Assembly (NCBI GenBank): GCA_964371055.1
Contig: CAYJLF010000022.1
Coordinates: forward strand, 33,766 to 97,765
Reading direction: 5' to 3'
Length of the DNA: 64,000 bases
From: CAYJLF01 sp964371055
GTDB taxonomy: Bacteria > Eisenbacteria > RBG-16-71-46 > CAIMUX01
The notes under the pieces are model-generated. The model ran no database searches and was not told the DNA's origin. It saw only the letters and a list, made by a program, of their open reading frames with translations. The position numbers and the translations under genes were made by a program. This document shows, piece by piece, positions 1 through 7,803 of this stretch. Each line of letters opens with the position of its first letter. The stretch's first letter is position 1.

Positions 1-807
1 GGCGCCCGCTCTCTCCGTCACCGCGTGCCAGATCTGGCGCGGGCTGATCTCGCCGAAGTGCAGGTGGGGGGAGAGCCGCGAGGTGCCGCCGAGGTCGGGA
101 CGATTGCGATCCTCCGGGTAGCCGGGGAGCGCCTCGACGAGGAACCGGCGAAGCTGGCGGCGAGCGCCGGTCTCGCCCGGCACCCAAAGCGCACGGAAGC
201 CGGATGCCCAGTCGGTCGCGGGGAGAAGTCCCAGGTCGTCGAGGGTCAGCGATCCGGGCCAGCGGGATGGCGCCGGGATCGTGCGCGGCGCCGGCAGGGG
301 AGCCGGTGGGTCGGGACGGGCCGAACAGGCCTTCCAGAACGGGGTGAAGACCTGGAACGGCTGTCCAGCCTGCGTCGAGATGTCCCACGGTTCGTGCAGG
401 AGGGAGTTCGTGCTCGCAAGGACCGCGTCGACCGGGAAGGCCGCGGCGACCGCCTCCTCCTGCCGCCGCGCGGCCGGCTCGTAGCGGTGTCCGTAGAGGA
501 TCCGCCGGGCGCCGCTTTCTCGCACGAGTGCGTGCAGCGTTTCGGCGATCGGACCTCGGCGGAGGATAAGCCGGGAGCCGCGCGCTTCGAGGTCCAGGGC
601 GAGGCTCGCGAGCGAGTGGTGCAGCCACCAGCGCGAGGCCGCGCCCGGCGGCCAATCGCCTTCTTCCTCCGGCGACCAGATGTAGACCGGAAGCACCGGT
701 CCGTCCCGGCGCGCGAGCGCCAGGCCGGGATGATCCGCGATCCGGAGATCCTGCCGGAACCAGAGGATGCTCGGGGTCGCGTCCGCCGCGGTGGATGAGA
801 CGGGCAT
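1..807 (-). CDS. phrB: Deoxyribodipyrimidine photo-lyase / cryptochrome family (C-terminal part outside the window)
   Basis: Light-driven flavoprotein of the photolyase/cryptochrome family; most members split UV-induced pyrimidine dimers in DNA using FADH-, with an antenna chromophore bound by the N-terminal Rossmann domain. The 269 codons present open with ILWFRQDLRIADHPGLALA, the classic photolyase N-terminus, followed by VLPVYIW and a helical region. The last visible part includes RRFLVEALPGYPEDRNRPD and LSPHLHFGEISPRQIW, the start of the FAD-binding domain. The ATG at 807 is preceded by a strong AGGAGG ribosome site. The gene runs off the window's left edge, so the FAD/DNA-contacting half cannot be checked and photolyase cannot be separated from cryptochrome. 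It is divergent from the MglA-like gene. The reading frame had to be translated by hand because the stop lies outside the window. Confidence 0.93.
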   Translation of the reverse strand, partial: MPVSSTAADATPSILWFRQDLRIADHPGLALARRDGPVLPVYIWSPEEEGDWPPGAASRWWLHHSLASLALDLEARGSRLILRRGPIAETLHALVRESGARRILYGHRYEPAARRQEEAVAAAFPVDAVLASTNSLLHEPWDISTQAGQPFQVFTPFWKACSARPDPPAPLPAPRTIPAPSRWPGSLTLDDLGLLPATDWASGFRALWVPGETGARRQLRRFLVEALPGYPEDRNRPDLGGTSRLSPHLHFGEISPRQIWHAVTERAGA

Positions 808-905
808 GACCTCCTTACTTTAGCGGTGACGGGCCGATGCTGGCGGGTTTTCCGTAGCGGCTTCTCGGGATTTTCGCCAAAGTCGGCTCGATCGCATTTA
901 TGTCT

Positions 906-934
906 TTTCGCTGACTGGAGATAGAGGTTATTCT
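906..934 (+). promoter_or_regulatory. Possible promoter for the MglA-like gene
   Basis: TTTCGC (906-911), a 17-base spacer and TATTCT (929-934) lie in the 220-base divergent spacer between the photolyase and GTPase genes. The -10 is reasonable and the -35 is weak. The region is noticeably more AT-rich than its surroundings, as expected for a promoter, but this is only a motif match. Confidence 0.3.
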
Positions 935-1027
935 GTCGATTCCAGATCATCGTCGGAGCACGGATGCTCGCGGCGATGCGGCGGAGCCGGGGAGGGCCGG
1001 CAATCATCTAGGGAGGATGTTCACGCG

Positions 1028-1813
1028 ATGGAAGACCGCACCTTCGAATCGACACTGGATTCATCCATCCATCTCATCGAAACACGTCCTTCGGAGCCGG
1101 AGCGCGTGGAACCGGGAGTACTGTCGATCGGTGGCACGCTCCCCGGCTCGGTCGGAAACGTCGGCGAATTGACTCGGGGACGCCGTCGCGACCTCGAGTC
1201 GGGGCTCGTCCAGGGCGATACGCTCAAGATCGTCTACTGGGGACCGGGCCGCAGCGGCAAGACCACCAACGTGAAGTGGCTGTATAACAGCCTTCGCCCG
1301 GATCTTCGCGGACGCTTTGTCGAACTGGACACCCCCGGCGAGCGCACGCTCTACTTCGATTGCCTCCCGCTCGACCTCAACGCGGACGGGGAGGAACCGC
1401 TGAGCATGCGTCTGTATACCGTGCCGGGGCAGCCGCGTCATCGCCTGACCCGCAAGCTCGTTCTGGACGGTGTGGACGGTCTCGTTTTCGTCTGGGATTC
1501 GCGGGCGCGGCGGCTGAATGCGAACCTGGCCAGTCTGCTCGAGATGCGGGAGACGCTGACCGAGCTCGGCATCTCGTGGTCGCACATCCCGCGCGTCATC
1601 CAGTACAACAAGCTCGACCTCCCCGACCGCATCCCGCCGGAGGAACTGGATCACGTCCTCGACCGGATGGGCGAGCGGGTCCCTCGCGTCTCGTCGGTCG
1701 CGGTGAAGGGGACGGGAGTGCTCGCCACGCTGGGGCACGTCACCCGCGCCGCGGTGAAGCGGCATCTCGCACGGGTCGGGCTGGCGAGGATGGGGGCGCA
1801 GCCGGGATTCTGA
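1028..1813 (+). CDS. MglA-like small Ras-family GTPase with N-terminal extension
   Basis: Predicted cytosolic GTP-binding switch of the bacterial MglA group, whose members control polarity, motility or surface processes. Motifs: G1 GPGRSGKTT (about residues 72-80), the MglA-like stretch TLYFDCLPLDL (107-117), G3 TVPGQ (131-135) and G4 NKLD (194-197). The 261 residues exceed the ~195 usual for MglA because of a ~65-residue charged N-terminal extension with no recognisable domain. GGGAGG precedes the ATG by about ten bases. No MglB/roadblock activator gene, the usual partner, is adjacent; the gene stands alone between a divergent photolyase and a convergent kinase fusion. GTPase identity is firm; the process it controls is unknown. 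Confidence 0.88.
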   Translation: MEDRTFESTLDSSIHLIETRPSEPERVEPGVLSIGGTLPGSVGNVGELTRGRRRDLESGLVQGDTLKIVYWGPGRSGKTTNVKWLYNSLRPDLRGRFVELDTPGERTLYFDCLPLDLNADGEEPLSMRLYTVPGQPRHRLTRKLVLDGVDGLVFVWDSRARRLNANLASLLEMRETLTELGISWSHIPRVIQYNKLDLPDRIPPEELDHVLDRMGERVPRVSSVAVKGTGVLATLGHVTRAAVKRHLARVGLARMGAQPGF

Positions 1814-1827
1814 CGGGACCCTCTCGC

Positions 1828-1863
1828 TGGGCCACTTTCACTGGGTCACTTTCATTGGGGCCC
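1828..1863. repeat. 14-base tandem duplication in a convergent intergenic gap
   Basis: The unit TGGGYCACTTTCAY occurs twice head to tail (1828-1841, 1842-1855) and is followed by a partial TGGG. GGGCC (1829-1833) and GGCCC (1859-1863) are inverted around it, so the transcript could fold. It sits between the stops of two converging genes. It may act as a weak bidirectional terminator, but there is no T run. Confidence 0.5.
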
Positions 1864-1867
1864 TCGG

Positions 1868-4009
1868 TCAGGTCAGGCGGCGGACCACGCGATCGGCGAC
1901 CTCCGCGAGGTGTGGGAACGCTCCTCGCGCGAGGTCGCGCAACCTTGCGGCTGCGACCGGCGCATGTTCGAGAAACCCGGGCTTGCCCTGTCGGCCGCCC
2001 AGATATCCGTAAGCCCCCAGGGCCTGCATCAAACGGTTGATGGCGCAGGCCCGGTAACGGTGCGCGAAGGCGTCGGCTCCAGTCAGGTCGGGGGGAGTAT
2101 GCGGGGCGGCGCCATCCGCGACAGCCGCACCGATGCCGGGTGCGTGCATGCTGACGGTACCGGTAGCGGCTGAACGGCAATACCGCTGCCGCAGCGCCTC
2201 CTTCCAGGCGTCCGGAAGCTCCGCGTAAGGATCCTCGAGCAGCGAGGCGAGGTCGTACTCCCGCGGCCCGAGACGCGCCCCCTGGAAGTCGATCACCGCC
2301 AGACCGCCTGGGGTGATCATCAGGTTCCTCGATTGGTAGTCCCGGTGCATCAGGACCAGCGGCGCCCCTTCGAGGGCGGTGCGTGCCACCTCCCTGCATT
2401 CCGCCGAGAGCGCCTCCTCCGTCCGTGGATCGAGCTTCAGCCCACAGTGCCCGTGAACCATCTCGCGCCGGAAATAGCCGGCCTCGAAATGCAGGATGAA
2501 CGCATCGTCGTAGGGCGGATGGCAGGTGCGCTCCGGATCGAAGGGCGGATCGGCCGCGGCCTGCAGGCGGTGGAGCAGGTCGACCGCCTCCTCGTAGGCC
2601 GCGCGCGCGGCCCCCAGAGCGTCCGGGTCGCCCGACTGCCGCGCCCGGCTCCAGAGGTCGTGCAAGTGAGTGCACCCCAGATCTTCCATCAGGATCCGTG
2701 CGGTCGTCCGATCGAAGGAATCGATCCTCGGGACGCGGACCCCGAGCCCTTCGAGATGATGGGCGAGGTAAACAAATGTCTCGGTCTCGGAGGGCGCTTC
2801 GGCGCGACGCGGGTAGATCGAGCCGGCCGCCGCCGACGCTGGGGCGGGGAGCATCACGATCACCGATTCCGCCCCACGAGGGGAGTCGAGCGGCGCGCGC
2901 ACGGCGCGGAGGAAGCGGCGGGTCGAGCCGTCTCCCTGGAGGAGGGAGAGGGAGCGGAGCGATGACATCGGAGGGGAGCCGCAGAGCAGTGCCCTGAGTT
3001 CTCCCTCCTCGCGGGAGTCGAGCAGGCGGATCGGCTTGCTGTCGCCGCCGCCGCAGAGCAGCCGGGTCACCTCGCCCGCGGCGCGCGCCCCCGGGCCGAG
3101 GATCGAGCGGCGGACGGTCGCGCCGGGCTCGACGATAGTTCCGGCCAGGATGATGCTTTCTTCGACGACGGAGTCGGGCGGCACGACGACGGAGGGATCG
3201 ACCCATGAAGATGCCGTGGGAGTCGACGGCGCGGCCGAGCGGTCCCTTCCCTTGTCTGCGTCGATCGAGGCGTCGCCGTCCCGGACGTCATCCCGACTCC
3301 GCGCGAGGTCCCCGCGCAGAAGAAGCTCGAGGTAGCTCTCGGGGGTCCCGACTTCCAGGAAGGGAGCCTGCGGATCTCCGATCGCGCCGACTCTCCCTTC
3401 GCCGATCCAGGCTCGGAAGTCGGGCACGACCTCGCGGAAGACGACTCGTCCCGACTCCGTGGCGCGCGCGCGAAGGCGATCCACTCCCTCCCGGGAGAGG
3501 AGGTAGACGCCGGTGAAGCACCAGAGATCCGGGTCGCCGAATACGGGCCGCGGCGCGATCCCGGTCACGGCGTCGCCATCGACCCGCACCTGGGCGAAGC
3601 GCGGATCCCGGGCCAGAAAGAGCGTCGCCAGATCGCCGCGTTGCCGGTGCTGCGCGAGCGCCGGGCCGAGGTCGGGGCGAAAGAGCTGATCGGCGTTGGC
3701 GATCACGACGGGGTCGCGGTCGAGCCACGACGCGGCGTTCGCGATCCCGCCGGCGGTGCCGAGAATCTCCTCCTCGACGATCAGGCGAATGCGAGGCGCC
3801 GGGGCCGAGCGCTCCTGCAGCCACCGTTGCATCGGGGCGGCCAGGTGATGCGCGTTCACGACGACTTCGTCGATTCCCTGCCCGGCGATCCAGCGGAGGT
3901 TCCACTCGAGCGTCGGAACCCCCGCGACCGGCAGGAGCGCCTTGGGCACGACCTCGGTCAGAGGACGGAGCCGCGTGCCGAAGCCGGCGGCGAGGATCAT
4001 CCCCTTCAT
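1868..4009 (-). CDS. MurU-like nucleotidyltransferase fused to AmgK-like anomeric sugar kinase
   Basis: Two enzymes in one 713-residue chain. Residues 1-235 are a sugar-1-phosphate nucleotidyltransferase (GMILAAGFGTRLRPLT, PKALLPVAG, metal-binding D107 in IANADQL). Residues about 265-315 look like a short left-handed beta-helix (VDPSVVVPPDSVVEESIILA). Residues 345-713 are an APH-fold kinase with the AmgK pattern: GDGSTRRFLR start, ILMEDLG, catalytic HRDYQSRN (D557) and metal-binding VIDFQGARLGPREYD (D574). In the known cell-wall recycling route, AmgK phosphorylates MurNAc at the anomeric position and MurU makes UDP-MurNAc, bypassing the fosfomycin target MurA. Here both activities would share a polypeptide. 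A NamZ-type N-acetylmuramidase lies immediately upstream (6-base gap), supporting MurNAc as substrate. Substrate choice is inference: other sugar-1-P transferases share the N-terminal motifs, and the beta-helix is not part of the short Pseudomonas MurU. Confidence 0.85.
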   Translation of the reverse strand: MKGMILAAGFGTRLRPLTEVVPKALLPVAGVPTLEWNLRWIAGQGIDEVVVNAHHLAAPMQRWLQERSAPAPRIRLIVEEEILGTAGGIANAASWLDRDPVVIANADQLFRPDLGPALAQHRQRGDLATLFLARDPRFAQVRVDGDAVTGIAPRPVFGDPDLWCFTGVYLLSREGVDRLRARATESGRVVFREVVPDFRAWIGEGRVGAIGDPQAPFLEVGTPESYLELLLRGDLARSRDDVRDGDASIDADKGRDRSAAPSTPTASSWVDPSVVVPPDSVVEESIILAGTIVEPGATVRRSILGPGARAAGEVTRLLCGGGDSKPIRLLDSREEGELRALLCGSPPMSSLRSLSLLQGDGSTRRFLRAVRAPLDSPRGAESVIVMLPAPASAAAGSIYPRRAEAPSETETFVYLAHHLEGLGVRVPRIDSFDRTTARILMEDLGCTHLHDLWSRARQSGDPDALGAARAAYEEAVDLLHRLQAAADPPFDPERTCHPPYDDAFILHFEAGYFRREMVHGHCGLKLDPRTEEALSAECREVARTALEGAPLVLMHRDYQSRNLMITPGGLAVIDFQGARLGPREYDLASLLEDPYAELPDAWKEALRQRYCRSAATGTVSMHAPGIGAAVADGAAPHTPPDLTGADAFAHRYRACAINRLMQALGAYGYLGGRQGKPGFLEHAPVAAARLRDLARGAFPHLAEVADRVVRRLT

Positions 4010-4015
4010 GAACGG

Positions 4016-5209
4016 TCAGTCCCCGTAGAGGAGATGCGGTCGGCGCCGCTCGAGGAACTCCGCTTCCCCTGTCCGCCATGATGCGATGATCTCCGCCGGA
4101 TCGGCGTCGCCGTCGAGCGCGAGGCGCAGCGCATCGGTGCCGGCGATGAGGTCGATCGGGAGCTTCTCCGTCTCGTACTCGTAAGGGGGCTCCTTCCAGG
4201 CGAAGCGGTCAGGATGGGCACGCCGCACGGCAGCGAGCAGCGTGACGGCAAGAGCGACCGGGCGCAGCTGTTCCGGGTCGAGCGGGTGGATCATGAATCC
4301 GCGACACGTTTCTCCCACGAACTTGTGGAAGGTGGGCTGGAAGGCGGCCTCGCGGAGGAGGTAGCCGGGGGCACGGCGCAGAGGCGCCGCGACGGCAGCG
4401 GGGTCCAGCCAGGGCGCCCCCCAGAGCTCGAAGGGGCGGGTCGTGCCGCGTCCCTCGGAGAGGTTCGTCCCCTCGAGCATCACCATCCCGGGATAGACCA
4501 GCGCCCCCTCGAAGGTCGGGAGGTTGGGGGAGGGCATCACCCAGGGGAGGCCGGTCTCGGGGAAGATCGCGGGGCGTCGCCATCCCTCGGAGCAGACGAC
4601 GCTGAGTTCGACGTCGAGGCCGAGGGTGGCGGCACCGAGACTGCAGTACTCGCCGGCGGTCAGGCCGTGGCGCAGCGGCACCGGGATCAATCCGACGAAC
4701 GAGGCGAAGCGGGGGTCGAGCACCGGTCCCTCGACCCGTTCTCCCCCCAGGGGATTCGGCCGGTCGAGGACGATGACCGGAAGTCCGGTCCGTGCCGCCG
4801 CGCGCAGGCAGAGGAGCGCGGTCGAGAGAAAGGTGTAGACGCGGGTGCCGACGTCGGGCAGATCGATGACGAGCGCGTCGATCCCCTCGAGCATCGCCGG
4901 CTCCGGCTCGCGCACCCGGCCGTAGAGGCTGACGAGAGGGACGCGCCTCGAGGGGTGGACGCCATCCCCCGACTCGATCATGTTGTCCTGCTTCTCGCCG
5001 GCGAAGCCATGCTGCGGCGAGAAGATGCGAACCAGGCTCGTTCCCGGCAGCGCGCCGACGACTTCGATCGCGCTTTTGTAGTCGCGTGCGACCACGGCGT
5101 TGTTGGTCAAAAGCCCGATCCGGCCGCGCCCAGGGACGCGAAGGCCGTCCCGGCGGACGACGTCGAGACCGGTGAGAACGCCCCCGCCCTCGGCCCGCGC
5201 CGGCCTCAT
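4016..5209 (-). CDS. namZ: NamZ-type exo-beta-N-acetylmuramidase (DUF1343 family)
   Basis: Glycoside hydrolase expected to release MurNAc from the non-reducing end of peptidoglycan fragments. DUF1343 hallmarks: FSPQHGFAGEKQDN, DLPDVGTRVYTF, LRHGLTAGEYC, LPWVMPSPNLP and GTNLSEGRGTTRPFE. The ATG at 5209 overlaps the stop of the upstream beta-helix gene in an ATGA arrangement, so that start is preferred over an in-frame ATG 18 codons earlier inside the neighbour; this gives 397 residues. No signal peptide is apparent at this start, unlike the secreted Bacillus enzyme, which would place hydrolysis in the cytosol next to the downstream MurU-AmgK fusion. Six bases separate the two genes. Family assignment is firm; the reaction is transferred from characterised NamZ proteins. 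Confidence 0.88.
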   Translation of the reverse strand: MRPARAEGGGVLTGLDVVRRDGLRVPGRGRIGLLTNNAVVARDYKSAIEVVGALPGTSLVRIFSPQHGFAGEKQDNMIESGDGVHPSRRVPLVSLYGRVREPEPAMLEGIDALVIDLPDVGTRVYTFLSTALLCLRAAARTGLPVIVLDRPNPLGGERVEGPVLDPRFASFVGLIPVPLRHGLTAGEYCSLGAATLGLDVELSVVCSEGWRRPAIFPETGLPWVMPSPNLPTFEGALVYPGMVMLEGTNLSEGRGTTRPFELWGAPWLDPAAVAAPLRRAPGYLLREAAFQPTFHKFVGETCRGFMIHPLDPEQLRPVALAVTLLAAVRRAHPDRFAWKEPPYEYETEKLPIDLIAGTDALRLALDGDADPAEIIASWRTGEAEFLERRRPHLLYGD

Positions 5210-6552
5210 CGACCGTCCTCCCGCATCCGGCGGAGAAAGCGGCTCTCGCGGAGCGATGCCCAACTTTCGAGGCGGGAGAGGACCGGGAAGGCGCGCTCCC
5301 GGAACTCCGCCTCACCCAGGTCCGCGGATCCGGGTGCATCGCCCGGCTCGCGGTTGGCGAAGAGGAGGTTTTCCTCGATCCGAAAGGGAGCGGGCACGGC
5401 GTGGCGCGCGATCGAGGTCTGCTCGCAGTAAGGCTCCCCGGAGTCGTACTTGGGGTTCTGGCCGGTGCGGGAGAAGAGGTTTTCGATCAGACATCCGGGA
5501 TTGTCTGCCCCGCCGGCTCTTCCCTTCTGCGCGCCCGCCGCGCGCGAGATCATCGCGCCGCACGCGCCGGTGGAGTCGACGGCGTTATGGCGGAAGAATC
5601 CGCGCGGCCGCCCCTGCTCCGCGTCCCACAGCGAGAGCCCCCAGGTTGCGATCGACTCGACGATGTTCTCTTCCACCGTCGCGTCGGCGTCGACGAAGAG
5701 GCCGATCCCCTTCCAGTAGCGCCGGACCAGGTTCCCGCGAATGACCGCCCGCGCGTTCCAGGTGAGTCCGATCCCGACCCCGCGGCCGCCCCCCACCTCG
5801 CGACCGAGGGCGAGGTCGACGCCGTCGATGATGTTGCCGGTGATCTCCGCCTCGGCGTCCCGGTAGAGGGCGACGCCGTCCCACGAGTTGCGCTCGATCC
5901 GGTTTCGGTGCAAGTCGATTTTCGCCCCTTCGCGCCCGGCGACGCCGATGATCCCGACGATCGTCTTCTCGATCCGGGCCGCCTCGCCGAGGTTCCCCTG
6001 GATCAGGCACTCCTCGATGCGGACGGAGGAGCGCTGGACCACGATGGCGGCGTCGGTGGCGAGACCGCTCGTGTCGCGAACGCCGTCGGTGATGACGAGC
6101 CGGCGGAGCACGCACTCCTCGCAATCCTGCACGAGGACGCCGTACCCCGCGCGCGTGCGCAGAACGCTCGGCGCTTCGGTCGATCCCTCCAGGTGCACGC
6201 GCCGGCCGCTGACGCGCAGTCCCAGGGTGAAGGGGACCGGCGTGGCCGGATCGGCGCAGTTGCCGCAGGTCTCTTCGATCTCGTCGTGCGGCGTGAGGAG
6301 GTAGTCGCCGGGGGCGAGGGCGACGGTGGCGATCTCATCGGCCGGAGCGTGCGCCGCGAGTGCGGCCGCCACCGCCACGGCCTGGGCGAGATCACGAAAG
6401 GGGCGCTCGATCGAGCCGTCGCCGCGCGGCGCGCCCGGTTGCGGCGGTGCGACATGGACCGTGACCGCCGCGCCGTCGCGTGCGGTCCAGGCGAGAGCCA
6501 CGACGACGGCCGCGGCCGGCAACGTGACTCTGCCTCTCCGTCGTCTGTCCAT
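5206..6552 (-). CDS. Exported right-handed parallel beta-helix protein
   Basis: A 448-residue protein with an N-terminal signal-type segment (RRRRGR, then a hydrophobic run to about residue 29). DGSIERPFRDLAQAV follows, typical of the start of parallel beta-helix (pectate-lyase-like, DUF1565-type) proteins. From about residue 110 to 340 there are repeated coils with N-rich turns: LHRNRIERNSWDGVALY, AEITGNIIDG, AVIRGNLVRRYWKGIGLF, ATVEENIVES. These folds often bind or cleave polysaccharide, but no catalytic set can be named. It lies in a tight minus-strand run: 28 bases after the aminotransferase, and overlapping namZ by 4 bases, so a role in handling cell-wall or envelope glycans is possible. 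GGGAGGGAAGGAAG precedes the ATG. Confidence 0.8.
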   Translation of the reverse strand: MDRRRRGRVTLPAAAVVVALAWTARDGAAVTVHVAPPQPGAPRGDGSIERPFRDLAQAVAVAAALAAHAPADEIATVALAPGDYLLTPHDEIEETCGNCADPATPVPFTLGLRVSGRRVHLEGSTEAPSVLRTRAGYGVLVQDCEECVLRRLVITDGVRDTSGLATDAAIVVQRSSVRIEECLIQGNLGEAARIEKTIVGIIGVAGREGAKIDLHRNRIERNSWDGVALYRDAEAEITGNIIDGVDLALGREVGGGRGVGIGLTWNARAVIRGNLVRRYWKGIGLFVDADATVEENIVESIATWGLSLWDAEQGRPRGFFRHNAVDSTGACGAMISRAAGAQKGRAGGADNPGCLIENLFSRTGQNPKYDSGEPYCEQTSIARHAVPAPFRIEENLLFANREPGDAPGSADLGEAEFRERAFPVLSRLESWASLRESRFLRRMREDGR

Positions 6553-6580
6553 CTTCCTTCCCTCCCTGGAAGGCGCGGGC

Positions 6581-7768
6581 TCAGCCGCTCGTGCCGGTCA
6601 GCACCTCCTCGATCGTCCCGAGGAATCCGTCGATGTCCCGCTCCTCGATCGTCAGGCTGGGATCGAGCCGCAGGACGCTGACCCCCGGCCGCCGCCCCAC
6701 AATGTAGCCCCGGTTGACCAGCTCCCGATGGGTGTGGATCGTGCGCGACGTACCCGGATCATCCACCAGTTCAACCGCCGCCATCAATCCCCGCGATCGG
6801 ATTTCCCGGATCGTGCCCGTGCGATCCTTGATCGCGTCGAGACCCGCTCTGAGCCGCGCCGCGATCGCCCGGCCCCGCTCGATCAACCCTTCGTCCCGGA
6901 TCACGGCGATGACTTCCCGCGCGACGGCGGCGCCGAGCGGATCGTTCTGATGCGACTGCGCGTAGCGGACGGGTCGATCGCCGAGGCGGTCGATCACGCC
7001 GGGCGAGAAGGCCGCCACGCTGACCGGGTAGCCATTGCCGATCCCCTTGCCGAGGGCGACGAAGTCGGGCCGGATCTCGTAGTGCTGGAAGCCGAACCAC
7101 GCGCCGGTGCGGCCGACACCGGTCGTGACCTCGTTGACCAGCAGGAGGCCGTCGTTGGCGCGGACGAGGCGGGCGATGTTCCGGATCAGCTTGACGGGCG
7201 GGAATCGAACGAGACCCGACGAGCTCCCCGGCTCGAGGAGAAAGGCTCCGATGTCGCTCCGGGGGATCTCCAGCCAACGCTCGCATCCCTCGTCGCATTC
7301 GCCGGCGTGCGGGCAGGCCGCGCACGCGGTCCAGTCGAAGCCGAACCAGTCGTCCTTCTCCCGTTGGCTGGCCGACCCGTACGCGCCGAAGTAGGAGTCG
7401 GTCATCGCGAGGAAACAGGGCCGCTTCACCAGGGAGCGGGCCACCCGAACGCCGTACTCCACCGCCTCGCTCCCCGAGCAGAGGAAGACGCAGCGGCCTC
7501 CGGGGAAGTCGAGGAGGGAGAGGAGATCCCGGGCCGCCTCCTCCGTCGTTCGGCTGGCCCAGCAGAATCCGGTGTGAACGACCTCGGCCGGCCGGGTCGC
7601 GAGGATCCGAGCGATCCGCGGATGAGCGTGTCCGATCACAGTGCACCAGACACCCGATTCGAGGTCGAGGTAGGTCCGGCCCGACGCGTCGCGCAGCGTG
7701 CAGTTGCGGGCCTCGACGATGTCGGGCACGAGGAGCTCGTGCCCCGGATACCAGAGCAGGTGGCTCAC
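6581..7768 (-). CDS. Class III PLP-dependent aminotransferase with a four-cysteine insert
   Basis: Aminotransferase of the ornithine/acetylornithine/glutamate-semialdehyde fold family. The frame is open further upstream, but GTG at 7768 has an excellent GGAGGAAGG ribosome site and avoids overlap with the upstream gene; this gives 395 residues. Visible: YLDLESGV near the start, CSGSEAVEYGVRVARS for phosphate binding, the PLP lysine in ALGKGIGNGYPVS (K241), and SHQNDPLGAAVA. Two oddities. The usual I-x-DEV at the PLP pyridine nitrogen reads LLLVNEVTTGVGRTG, with Asn (N212) for Asp. Residues 149-162 hold a cluster C-x2-C-x5-C-x3-C that could bind zinc or an Fe-S centre. The substrate cannot be told. 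It heads the run leading to the beta-helix, NamZ and MurU-AmgK genes, so an amino-sugar or cell-wall precursor is one possibility. Confidence 0.82.
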   Translation of the reverse strand: MSHLLWYPGHELLVPDIVEARNCTLRDASGRTYLDLESGVWCTVIGHAHPRIARILATRPAEVVHTGFCWASRTTEEAARDLLSLLDFPGGRCVFLCSGSEAVEYGVRVARSLVKRPCFLAMTDSYFGAYGSASQREKDDWFGFDWTACAACPHAGECDEGCERWLEIPRSDIGAFLLEPGSSSGLVRFPPVKLIRNIARLVRANDGLLLVNEVTTGVGRTGAWFGFQHYEIRPDFVALGKGIGNGYPVSVAAFSPGVIDRLGDRPVRYAQSHQNDPLGAAVAREVIAVIRDEGLIERGRAIAARLRAGLDAIKDRTGTIREIRSRGLMAAVELVDDPGTSRTIHTHRELVNRGYIVGRRPGVSVLRLDPSLTIEERDIDGFLGTIEEVLTGTSG

Positions 7769-7803
7769 GCGATCCTTCCTCCCGGCCCGGGCGACCGGCG
7801 CGG

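Noticed and set aside
246..1007. Minus-strand frame of ~250 codons near the left edge
   Set aside because: Another minus-strand frame (1-807) translates as photolyase with correct motifs and a strong ribosome site; this one is Arg/Ser-rich noise.
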